Assembly (NCBI GenBank): GCA_025558075.1 | Contig: JAHLKF010000042.1 | Span: 1 to 64,000, forward strand | DNA length: 64,000 bases | Source of the DNA: Gaertneriomyces semiglobifer | Taxonomy: Eukaryota > Chytridiomycota > Chytridiomycetes > Spizellomycetales > Spizellomycetaceae | Direction: 5' to 3' | Shown here: positions 9,681-17,752 of the stretch, piece by piece | How positions within the stretch are numbered: the stretch's first letter is position 1 | Layout: each line of letters opens with the position of its first letter | Translations under genes and position numbers: made by a program | The notes under the pieces: generated by a model | Seen by the model: only the letters and a program-made list of their open reading frames with translations | Databases searched by the model: none | What the model was told of the DNA's origin: nothing

Positions 9681-9712
9681 ATGTATCAGAACCTAACTGA
9701 TACATTTTTTTT
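9681..9712 (+). terminator. Stem-loop followed by a T run
   Basis: ATGTATCAG (9681-9689) pairs with CTGATACAT (9697-9705), and a run of T follows. It lies between the coiled-coil gene stop and the MCP start. It may end or process the upstream transcript; an accidental hairpin is possible. Confidence 0.4.
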
Positions 9713-9761
9713 CCCTGGGCGATTCCTCCGTGTGAGAGTAAAGAAAAACAAGACAAAAAAA

Positions 9762-11000
9762 ATGGCTGTTGTGAATACCGCAGTTTCGGGCTCGACCTAT
9801 CCAATGGTTCCCAGGAACTGGATTTATGAATCGTCCCAGTTTGGTATGACCAGTGACGCACTTAGTGAGAACATCGTCGTGGTGAGACCGATCAAGGACC
9901 GATACGACAGTAGAGCACCTGGAAACCTCATCCAGATCAAGATTGATAACCCGACGAGTTTCTGGCGTCCTCAATGGTCCTACTTGTCGTTCAAAGTGAA
10001 ATGGTTTAATGCAGATGGGAGCATCCAAAATAACACTGTTGGAGCGATGAGTGTAATAAAGAACGTGACGGTGAAACTTGGAGGGAAGGTCAGCGATGTT
10101 ATAGATGATTATCCCGAACTCCTATCAACGAGTTATCAGTTTGAAACCACTGCTAGGAAGAAGTACTTGCGTCACTTTGAAGGTTACGGACGTACCGATT
10201 TCTTCAACACTACCGATGAAGGTACAGTAGTACGGCATCATCTCCAAGTCGGTTCTTTAAACCCTGTCAATGGACAACTTATTCCCTTGTGTTTGCTTGC
10301 TGGAAATTCGTGTGAGATTTCATTGAGTTTGAACTCTCCAACGTATGCTCTTCAGAATGCCGGCAATGCTTACTTTGAGGTATCCGACGTACGGATGGTA
10401 TGCCAGATTGTGGGACCTTCCGCAGAATTCTTAGCCGCGGCACACGCGGGAATCCAAAAGGGGCACTACCTCGAACTCGACTTCGTGCACGCTACCCAGA
10501 TTATTTCCCCATTGAGCGGTTCATCGATGAACACCATCATTCTACCCTTGACCAATTCTCGTGTTGTCGGGTTATCCCATCGGTTCAGAAATGATGATAC
10601 CTATGCAACAACAACTGGAAATAAGGAGCGGATATACAACGATGCAGGGTTGCTTTCGTACAGATAGATCTTAGGTTCGTGGAGCCTTCCTCTTACAGAG
10701 GACTTTAAGCGCGAAGATGCTGTCATGAGTGGGGCACTCAGTCTGTCCAATAGTGAGATGTATGACAGTGAAGACCTGGACTTCACGACATTTGATGATC
10801 AACAGTTTACGATACGACACAGTTCGAGCGCCGATGAAGAATTAATGGGCTCTAGCCTGAACTTAATGGGCACGGACGGAAATTTGCGAGTAGTTCTCCA
10901 CCACGACCCTGCGAACGTTCCGTCAACGCGAGTGAGCATGATCACGACGGTCTATACTGTTCGTACCTTGATGTTCGGACTGACAACGTCGATCATCTGA
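9762..11000 (+). pseudogene. MCP: Major capsid protein (element A), one amber codon
   Basis: Starts M-A-V-V-N-T-A-V-S-G and is collinear with B's MCP (44959-43718, minus): W-I-Y-x-S-x-Q-F, N-I-V-V-x-R-P, F-x-R-P-Q-x-S-Y-L, R-K-K/R-Y-L-x-H-x-E-G, S-R-V-V-G-L-x-H-R-F, L-P-L-T-E-D-F-K and L-x-L-M/I-G-T-D-G-N-L-R. Length (413 codons), beta-rich content and the neighbouring penton and ATPase fit a PLV/adintovirus-type double jelly-roll MCP. An in-frame TAG at 10665-10667 (Gln in B is at the equivalent place) truncates it about four fifths along. It would form the hexon-like capsomers. Confidence 0.8.
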
Positions 11001-11092
11001 ATTCCTTGAGGGAAATTCGTTGTGAAGTTTTTCTTTTAGTATTTTCAAAAGCATTCTCGAACATATCATATTAGTATCTGTTTTCAGGCGGA

Positions 11093-11260
11093 TCATCGTG
11101 TCATCAGGGATGCTTTCAGAAGTTGATGGATTGCCTTCAACTCATCCTCGACCTTGTTAGGATATTTTTTGGGACCGGGTTTACTTCTGAGAATGGACCT
11201 AGCTGACAACATTGGTCGCATGCTAGGAGGCAGCGACATGGTCTTCTTTCTCTTGGGCAT
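11093..11260 (-). CDS. Small basic protein, 55 aa (element A)
   Basis: ATG at 11260-11258, stop TGA at 11095-11093. It begins M-P-K-R-K-K and ends with an amphipathic D-E-L-K-A-I-H-Q-L-L-K segment. Element B has a 60-residue basic protein at 45574-45756 with the same pattern (A-R-R-K-K start, L-E-E-L-L-R-T-L-R end) near its MCP. It could be a small DNA-condensing core protein, by analogy with other double-jelly-roll viruses. This is inference from size and charge. Confidence 0.5.
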   Translation of the reverse strand: MPKRKKTMSLPPSMRPMLSARSILRSKPGPKKYPNKVEDELKAIHQLLKASLMTR

Positions 11261-11294
11261 TTTTGCTTGCTTAATAGTAAGGATCTAAAAAATA

Positions 11295-12539
11295 ATGGAC
11301 GATGATGACAATGGTGGGCATAGATCCACAAATAGGTGGAGGACTCTTTCCAAGGAAGATGAAGAGAGACTGGAAGAACTCTACTATGACAAGAAGGCGT
11401 ACATGGGGAGGGATCGGCTCTATTTCTTGGCTAAAAGCCGTTATAGCGACTTCAAGGGAAGCCAAAGGGCTGTGTTGGAATGGTTGAAGAAGCAGGAACT
11501 CCATCAAAAGACGACAAGACCCATTGTGAGCAAGGGCGGCATAAGACCTATCCTTTCCAGCGAAAAGGGTGTGCTTCAGATTGATACTATCAACCTGTCC
11601 GCAGTCAGCTACAATGGTTACGCTTATGTCGTGAATGCAGTTGATATCCTGACAAAGAGACTGTACAGTAAAGCCATCCGTGCCAATAACCAATTGAATG
11701 TCCGAGATTTTCTGCAAGGATTGCGGGATGGCGGTGTAGAGATCCGATCGATCCAATCCGATAATGGACAAGAATTCGTTGGGATCGTCCAGACGTGGGC
11801 ACAGGAGAAGGACATCCCTTGGCGTTTCAGTAAACCTGGTTCCCCTCAAACAAACGGGATAGTCGAAAGGATGAATCAGACACTGAAACGAATGCTCTAC
11901 GCAGACATCAAGATGGGTAACAGAGACTGGGTAGGATCTTTGCCGCAATTTGTCGAGAATATTAACTCGGCTGTTTCCTTTGGGGCGGGGAAGAAACTCA
12001 GGACGCCTGATCAAATCGAAGAGGACTTGCAAGGTGCATACAGATCGCAATTGACATTGAGGACAAAGGGAAAGGGCATCAAGGTACTGCCGAAATTCTC
12101 GATCGGAGACAAGGTACGGTTACTGAAGACTGAAAGCACGGATATTCGAAGGCGATCTAAACAGGGCTACTTCACCGACGATATTTTTACCATTACAGGC
12201 GTGGTGCCCACGAAACATCCGAATTACATGGATGCTTATCGCCTTGCAGGTAAAGTAGGTCTCTATGCTGCATACCTGCTAAGACTCGTACCAGAAGGGA
12301 CACAAAGGGGCACTACAAGGGATGAAGCTGATGAAGACGATGATGAAGATATGAGTGAAGACGAATTTGAAGTCGAGACCATCCTAGACAAGAGAGTACG
12401 ACGACAAGCGAGAGGAGAAGATATCACTGAATATCTTGTTCTATGGCAAGGTTATCCACAATCTGAATCAACCTGGGAGTCAGTGTCGAACTTGGGCAAT
12501 GCAAGAGACAAGATATATGATTATGAAAATACACACTAA
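11295..12539 (+). CDS. Retroviral-type (rve) integrase with chromodomain (element A)
   Basis: 414 residues. N-terminal helical region (E-E-R-L-E-E-L-Y-Y-D), then the DDE core: D in L-Q-I-D-T-I-N (~res 95), D in I-Q-S-D-N-G-Q-E (~155), E in N-G-I-V-E-R-M-N-Q (~190). An SH3-like segment with F-S-I-G-D-K-V-R-L-L follows, and from ~355 a chromodomain: F-E-V-E-T-I-L-D-K-R, then E-Y-L-V-L-W-Q-G-Y-P and S-T-W-E-S. This is the Polinton-type integrase; it cuts target DNA and joins the element ends, consistent with the 5-bp duplication. It is intact and homologous along its length to B's integrase (47785-49032). The chromodomain should bias insertion to methylated-histone chromatin. Confidence 0.93.
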   Translation: MDDDDNGGHRSTNRWRTLSKEDEERLEELYYDKKAYMGRDRLYFLAKSRYSDFKGSQRAVLEWLKKQELHQKTTRPIVSKGGIRPILSSEKGVLQIDTINLSAVSYNGYAYVVNAVDILTKRLYSKAIRANNQLNVRDFLQGLRDGGVEIRSIQSDNGQEFVGIVQTWAQEKDIPWRFSKPGSPQTNGIVERMNQTLKRMLYADIKMGNRDWVGSLPQFVENINSAVSFGAGKKLRTPDQIEEDLQGAYRSQLTLRTKGKGIKVLPKFSIGDKVRLLKTESTDIRRRSKQGYFTDDIFTITGVVPTKHPNYMDAYRLAGKVGLYAAYLLRLVPEGTQRGTTRDEADEDDDEDMSEDEFEVETILDKRVRRQARGEDITEYLVLWQGYPQSESTWESVSNLGNARDKIYDYENTH

Positions 12540-12557
12540 GTACATAACTATACAAAA

Positions 12558-13694
12558 CTAGACTTCCAATCCTTCAATGTTGTAATGCTCTTGATGAGTC
12601 TTGTAAGAGTGTCCCATGATGTGGCATATCTCTTCTTGGTTCCTTGGATCACTATTGTCCATCGTCCTGGAAGGGTACTTACCACGGATGGTACGTAGTA
12701 TATCCACACATAAATTCTTACCGAATTCCCTCTTGAGCGTCTTGGTCAGTCGAGCACCAAACCAATTACAATCAGGTGCATAGTTATTGGTCGCCTTATG
12801 GATCTTGTCCCTTTTGAAGAGATAATGGTCGCCATCAGCATTACGAGTGTCCACCAAGAGTTTCAACTTTTCCATGATCTTTTCATCCTCGATAACGATT
12901 TTCACTTTGTGGTCATACTCAGTAGGTTTCTCCTTGCTCTTGTTGCATTTCTTGATATGAATACTGTAGTCGGTCAAGCAAAGTGTCACATTAGCACCAA
13001 AGTCCTTCACCTTTGTTTCACCAATGTCCAATCTCCGCATCTTTGATCCACCCAGCAAAATGGAGGCACCGATCAACATCTGAGAGCGAACCGCACGTAC
13101 ATTTGCGGGTGTGATCTCATCCAATTTCTCCAGCAAGGCAGCATATAACTCTTCATATGGCATGTAGTTCTGCCTTTGATGAAGCGTTGCTTGCTTGAAT
13201 CTCGCATTCTTCTCTTGCTGCTTGAGCTCATCAGTCTTCTTACCGTAAACAGGGATGATTCTGTTGAATATATCATTGACCTCCTGTTCATCTGCATCCG
13301 GCATCTTCAGCAGTTCACGGCGTTGATCAAGTGTCGATGCGTCCAGGAGCATTCTGACATGCCGGATCTTGTTCTTGACATTGTGTCTAGCGCTGAACTT
13401 GAACTTTTCTTCAATGTGCTTCACGAAACGTTTCGGATCGCCGATACAATTGACTTCGAGGTGATCTCCGGCAAGTCTGTTGATGGAAGACTTGATGTTC
13501 GGATGCTCTGACTTGGTAAAGGTTGTATTGTCAAATATTTCACGGAAGATGGTCTCAATTTTCCGAAATTCACGGTTGTGGGTAGGAAAAGTGGTGTCCT
13601 TGGACACAGGTGTCACTTGTTCTTCATCGTCGTCGGTGCAAGTGGAAGTTCCATCGACGTCGGGAACGGTACACACATCCATATGATCAGCCAT
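12558..13694 (-). CDS. Crypton-like tyrosine recombinase (element A)
   Basis: 378 residues, convergent with the integrase (18-nt gap). The catalytic domain occupies the C-terminal half: K-M-R-R-L-D-I-G-E-T (first Arg), Lys in the following strands, I-L-R-T-I-R-G-K-Y in the HxxR region, M-G-H-S-Y-K-T-H (His) and the nucleophile Tyr in E-H-Y-N near the end. M-G-H-S-x-x-T is shared with the B recombinase. The element therefore carries two unrelated integration enzymes. The gene's upstream region holds the same GACTTA motif as the TIRs. No lesions seen. Confidence 0.85.
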   Translation of the reverse strand: MADHMDVCTVPDVDGTSTCTDDDEEQVTPVSKDTTFPTHNREFRKIETIFREIFDNTTFTKSEHPNIKSSINRLAGDHLEVNCIGDPKRFVKHIEEKFKFSARHNVKNKIRHVRMLLDASTLDQRRELLKMPDADEQEVNDIFNRIIPVYGKKTDELKQQEKNARFKQATLHQRQNYMPYEELYAALLEKLDEITPANVRAVRSQMLIGASILLGGSKMRRLDIGETKVKDFGANVTLCLTDYSIHIKKCNKSKEKPTEYDHKVKIVIEDEKIMEKLKLLVDTRNADGDHYLFKRDKIHKATNNYAPDCNWFGARLTKTLKREFGKNLCVDILRTIRGKYPSRTMDNSDPRNQEEICHIMGHSYKTHQEHYNIEGLEV

Positions 13695-13747
13695 GGCTTG
13701 GAATTTGTCGTGAGAAAACCCGTAAAAGTTGACTTGTTTTATTTTTA

Positions 13748-13790
13748 ATAAGTGACTTATAAAATTTATTTTTACTATAAGTCGACTTAA
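13748..13790. promoter_or_regulatory. Recombinase upstream sites matching the TIR motif
   Basis: AATAAGTGACTTAT (13747-13760) and ATAAGTCGACTTAA (13777-13790) are head-to-head pairs of the AATAAGTC/GACTTATT motif that is arrayed in both TIRs. They lie 54-96 nt upstream of the recombinase ATG (13694). Confidence 0.6.
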
Positions 13791-13827
13791 ATAGTTTTTT
13801 GAGAAAAATGGATGACATCAGGTTATG

Positions 13828-13960
13828 ACGTTACATACACTGATCAAACCAAGGGATAACGTTATTTCCAACCTAACGTCAGGTTCTCACGTTACACAGG
13901 CTCTGATCGAATTATGGGATAACGTTATTTCCAACCTAACGTCAGATTCTGACGTTATAA
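13828..13960. repeat. 61-63 bp tandem repeats between divergent genes
   Basis: ACGTTA starts recur at 13828, 13889 and 13952. Each full unit carries GGATAACGTTATTTCC and CCTAACGTCAG. Multiple AACGTT/TAACGT palindromes suggest operator sites between the recombinase and polymerase genes. Confidence 0.65.
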
Positions 13961-13977
13961 CAGGCCGGATCTCTGCG

Positions 13978-13986
13978 TATATAAAG
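13978..13986 (+). promoter_or_regulatory. TATA box of the polymerase-helicase gene
   Basis: TATATAAAG. The upstream in-frame ATG at 13988 lies 2 nt after the box, where no transcript should start yet. This favours the ATG at 14114. Confidence 0.65.
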
Positions 13987-14113
13987 CTTGACTTTGTTCG
14001 TTCAAACGCACAAAGCTTTTTTCCTTTTCCAAAAAAGTTTTTCCACGTTTAGTACTAATAACAGCACAAAACTTATCCTTGATCTACCGTTCAACACCAT
14101 TTTTTTACCGATC

Positions 14114-16864
14114 ATGACTACATCCATGCCTGGAAGCTGGGGTTCCGACAACAGCACACTTGTTGAAGATACCGGCTACGAATCGGGTGAGGTCGCTAAG
14201 CCGGTGTGTGGCGTCTTGAGAAAGAAGGCAAAGCATTGGACGCCGCAAAAGCAAGCCCATGACTCTTCCAGTGACGACGTCAGTGAGCCTGTAACCGACA
14301 GTGATTTCATGGATGTGGACAACAACACTGTCGAGGAGGGTGAGGACTATGTATCTCTTCACGTATGGCGTCTTGACGGAACTACTATTACATTCCGCTT
14401 CGACTATGTTGAACAGGTGGATGAAAACCGACTGCAGAAGCTCCTCAAATGCAAGACGGACCTCTTTCCGGATAAGAAAGGAAAGCATGCGGATCTGAGA
14501 AAGACCCTCAAGAGATACATCAAGAATTGCAAAACAGCGCGGAAAAGTCGATACAATGTCTCGTACAATTACGGAGCAGAGGCTTTCACTGAGCATGGTC
14601 GCTTGTATCCTCAGCATAATACGGGCATGACCGTGTTTCCATCCATCGTTCGCAACTACTTGGCGAACGGGAGATATTACGATGTGGATATGGTCAACTG
14701 CATGCCTACGATTACCTTGGGGCTTACAGAACGCTACAACTTGTCCTGCGATAATCTTAGCGAACTTGTGAAGAACCGAGAGGCAACAATGAAAAGGTAC
14801 AAGTTCAATAAGGAACAGTTACATATCGCGTTGCATTATCACACGAACAAAAAGACCGGCAAGCTGGGACGCCCCAAGAATCAGTTCATCAGTGGCATTT
14901 GGGAATTCATGTATGGACCCTTGTTGACAGCGCTTCAGGAAGATGATGCATGGTCACCTTTATGGAATGCCATCAAAAAGACAAGGAACCCGAACAAGAA
15001 GGGAACCTTTATTTCACTTGTCCATCAGACGTTTGAAAATGCTGCGTTACGAAAAATGGTTCAATTCCTGGAGGAACGTGACTTGAAGGTTGATACCTTG
15101 ATACATGATGGCTGCCTCGTCCAAAAGCACGCCATGAAGCCGTTGACTCAAGATACACTCGACGAATGCTCCGTACATTTGAAGCAGGAACTTGGATTCA
15201 ACATCAAACTTATCACAAAGTTTATGGATGTCGATCCCGATTTTGTCCAAAGAGTTGACCAAGGTCAATCCGAAGATGATGCGGAGGAGTGCCTTGAAGA
15301 CAATTCCTCCTTGATGGATTTCATCAGATCACTACCTGGAAGAGAAGAGTTTGAGTGCCTTGCCTTTTTCAGTCCTACACAACTTAGCGCCGCACGATGG
15401 TTCATGTCGTTGAAGAAGAATACTTTGATGAAGCACAAATCCGACATTGTTTACGCGCTTGGACATGATAACATATGGAGGCGTGGAAAGAAAGTCAAAG
15501 ATACCGACCTGCGAATCCAAGTCTCGGACGTGCTATTGCGCGACTGCAATCTGCTGATAGAACAAATCAAGCAATCTGAAGAATACAACAACCACAAAAT
15601 GGTACAGTCGCTGAACCACTCTAGAAGTCGTCTCAGAGTCCTCTTGGAAACGGCATCGTTCTCCAACGCGGTCGTCAATTATATGTTCAGCGAATGCCCT
15701 GTCGACAGCCGCTGCATACAGAAGTTGCAGTCGAAACCTCATCTGCTTCCTTTTACCGACTGTGTGTATGATCTGTTGACCGGCGAAAGACGTCCCATTG
15801 AGCCTGAGGATTATGTTGTTTACACCACAGGCTATCCGTTCCCTACTCACAGTGACCCACTCATCCGGAAGGAGATTGAAAACTTCTTCACCAGCATCTT
15901 TGCAACAGAGGAACTTAGGGATTACCGTATTGCCATCATTGCTCGTGCCTTGTATGGTGAACTCAAGGAGGAAATCTTTTTTGTGCTCAAAGGTACCGGT
16001 AGGAACGGAAAAGGAGTTGAAGATACACTGATACAAGCGACCTTCGGAGAGTTTTACACGTACATCAGTTCAAAAAACCTTACCAGATGTGCCGATGAAC
16101 CCGACAAACCCAACAGCCAAATGTACGAACTGTTTCTTAGACGGTACATTTCAACATCAGAGACCTCGCCAGGTACAAAGTTTCGATCGGAGGAGCTCAA
16201 ACCCATCACGGGCAGAGATCCATTCAAAGTACGCACACTTCACACCAAGCACATTGCATTCGTCGTCCATGCCATCTTGAATATCCAAACAAATGATAAT
16301 ATCGAGTTTGACAAGGTGGATAGAGGAACCGTTTGTCGGCTTCGGGTTCTGGAGTTTCCGTACGAATTTGGACGTGTTGTCTATGTCGTGGAAGAAATGG
16401 AAGGGAGGCATGATGATGAGGAGGATGAGGACGATGACAAGGTAAAAATCAAGGCTGAGAATTTGAATCTCAAGCACTTGATGGGTAGTGCGCCATGCCG
16501 TAACGAGTTCATGTTGATGCTGCTGGAGGTATTCAAGAACGTTGTCCTACCAAACAACATGGAAGTGATACCGCCGCCAGTTGTATCCGAGTTCTCCAAC
16601 TCATTGCTGGCTCATTCTCTTACCGCTGCCGACTGGTTCAATAGTACTTGTATATTAATGGGGAACCCAAACGACCGCATAAAAAGGACTCAGTTGTACG
16701 AACGCTATGCAGAGAGTGTTGGTCAAGTCAAGGCAGGGAACAAAACCAAGTTCTACGATGAACTGCGTGTGATTACGAATGAACGTGTTATCAGAGGTGC
16801 CAGATACTTTGTTGGAATCAAATATCGGAATGTCATCGAGTCGTCTTCTGACACTGAGATGTGA
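14114..16864 (+). CDS. TV-Pol polymerase fused to superfamily 3 helicase (element A)
   Basis: 916 residues from ATG 14114, chosen because the TATA box at 13978 excludes the upstream ATG. Residues ~1-110 are acidic. The polymerase part has palm motif A Y-D-V-D-M-V-N-C-M-P (D190/D192, N195) and motif C L-I-H-D-G (H331, D332), the signature of the TV-Pol family. The D5-like helicase follows, with Walker A G-T-G-R-N-G-K-G (627-634) and a downstream S-E-T-S segment. The position after the Walker Lys is Gly, not Ser/Thr; I cannot say whether that is a loss or a subfamily variant. An acidic insert (E-E-D-E-D-D-D) lies near residue 770. It would replicate element DNA. Intact frame. Confidence 0.85.
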   Translation: MTTSMPGSWGSDNSTLVEDTGYESGEVAKPVCGVLRKKAKHWTPQKQAHDSSSDDVSEPVTDSDFMDVDNNTVEEGEDYVSLHVWRLDGTTITFRFDYVEQVDENRLQKLLKCKTDLFPDKKGKHADLRKTLKRYIKNCKTARKSRYNVSYNYGAEAFTEHGRLYPQHNTGMTVFPSIVRNYLANGRYYDVDMVNCMPTITLGLTERYNLSCDNLSELVKNREATMKRYKFNKEQLHIALHYHTNKKTGKLGRPKNQFISGIWEFMYGPLLTALQEDDAWSPLWNAIKKTRNPNKKGTFISLVHQTFENAALRKMVQFLEERDLKVDTLIHDGCLVQKHAMKPLTQDTLDECSVHLKQELGFNIKLITKFMDVDPDFVQRVDQGQSEDDAEECLEDNSSLMDFIRSLPGREEFECLAFFSPTQLSAARWFMSLKKNTLMKHKSDIVYALGHDNIWRRGKKVKDTDLRIQVSDVLLRDCNLLIEQIKQSEEYNNHKMVQSLNHSRSRLRVLLETASFSNAVVNYMFSECPVDSRCIQKLQSKPHLLPFTDCVYDLLTGERRPIEPEDYVVYTTGYPFPTHSDPLIRKEIENFFTSIFATEELRDYRIAIIARALYGELKEEIFFVLKGTGRNGKGVEDTLIQATFGEFYTYISSKNLTRCADEPDKPNSQMYELFLRRYISTSETSPGTKFRSEELKPITGRDPFKVRTLHTKHIAFVVHAILNIQTNDNIEFDKVDRGTVCRLRVLEFPYEFGRVVYVVEEMEGRHDDEEDEDDDKVKIKAENLNLKHLMGSAPCRNEFMLMLLEVFKNVVLPNNMEVIPPPVVSEFSNSLLAHSLTAADWFNSTCILMGNPNDRIKRTQLYERYAESVGQVKAGNKTKFYDELRVITNERVIRGARYFVGIKYRNVIESSSDTEM

Positions 16865-16872
16865 AGAAAATT

Positions 16873-17151
16873 GGGGTGCAAGAGGGTGCAGATTGGGGTG
16901 CAGGTAGTTTTAGGATAATGTGTTGTCGTCAGAGCCTGGGGTGCAAAGGGTGCAGAAGGTGCGGCTTTTTCAGCATTTTGTTCAAAGGAGAACATAATAA
17001 AAAAGTGATGAAGTTTACAAATACAATGAAAAGTTACTTTTCTCCATACAAACCAAAATGTAAAAACAGCTGCACCCCTGCACCCTTGGGTTCTCGCAAG
17101 CGTTTTCGGACCTGTTTTATCGGTAAATGCCTGCACCCCGACCTGCACCCC
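16873..17151. repeat. Origin-like inverted iteron module, internal copy
   Basis: Five GGGTGCA units on the left and four TGCACCC units on the right flank an AT-rich core. GGGTTCTCGCAAG and TTATCGGTAAA are present as in both TIRs. It fills the 380-bp space between the helicase gene and the HTH gene. Confidence 0.75.
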
Positions 17152-17245
17152 TTCTTATGAGACGCACGCAAACGATTCCAACCTCTTTATTCCTTTTTTA
17201 TTGACATTGTACTATTAACAATACATTTCAGGACTTTAAGACACA

Positions 17246-17443
17246 ATGGCAAAGCAACCAAAGTACATTGCTACGCAAGCTATCGATGGACAAGACATCC
17301 TGGTTTACGGCAGTTCCTATTGTGACCTTGCCAAAAAGTTGGGAATCCATATTCATACCATCTGTCGCATTGTCAATGACCATCCATTGTCGCGAATGAA
17401 AAAGAAAATCAGCATCAAACCTGTCAAGTGTCCCAGTAAATGA
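17246..17443 (+). CDS. Small putative helix-turn-helix protein (element A)
   Basis: 65 residues with S-Y-C-D-L-A-K-K-L-G-I-H-I-H-T-I-C-R-I-V, a helix-turn-helix-like stretch, and a basic tail. It matches the 69-residue protein at 1396-1605 of element B. It ends 8 nt before the convergent zinc-protein gene. The adjacent iteron module makes a DNA-binding or replication role conceivable; that is inference. Confidence 0.55.
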   Translation: MAKQPKYIATQAIDGQDILVYGSSYCDLAKKLGIHIHTICRIVNDHPLSRMKKKISIKPVKCPSK

Positions 17444-17450
17444 AATGTGA

Positions 17451-17699
17451 TCAATCGTCTTCATCCTCCTCCTCCACACTGATCACAGGAAGAGGTATCA
17501 TGCGGGTACTTGAGAACTTCAAGTAACAATCGAGACATCGTGGACGATATTGGATCCATTCAATGATGGTTGAACAGGGCTCATCTGCTGTCCCGAGGCA
17601 TCTCCGATGTGTGGGACGCGTCCTTGGACGGGAAGAAGGACGAGGCTGGGAATTCATTGGATTTTTAAGATCACGGTTTGTTTGTACTTCCTTATACAT
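17451..17699 (-). CDS. Small Cys-containing, putative zinc-binding protein (element A)
   Basis: 82 residues: basic Pro/Arg-rich start, C-L-G-T-A-D-E-P-C, then R-P-R-C-L-D-C-Y-L-K, and an acidic tail E-E-E-D-E-D-D. The element B protein at 49084-49326 shares the cysteines, R-C-L-N-C-Y-L-K and an acidic end. Four conserved cysteines suggest a zinc ribbon or finger. A transcription role is possible but unproven. Confidence 0.65.
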   Translation of the reverse strand: MYKEVQTNRDLKNPMNSQPRPSSRPRTRPTHRRCLGTADEPCSTIIEWIQYRPRCLDCYLKFSSTRMIPLPVISVEEEDEDD

Positions 17700-17752
17700 C
17701 TTCCAGTTTCTTTATACAGGAGAAAAGAGAAGCTTTTCTTTTACCACCCGTT

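Noticed and set aside
13988..14113. Upstream ATG for the polymerase-helicase
   Set aside because: Lies 2 nt after the TATA box, so it would precede the transcription start.
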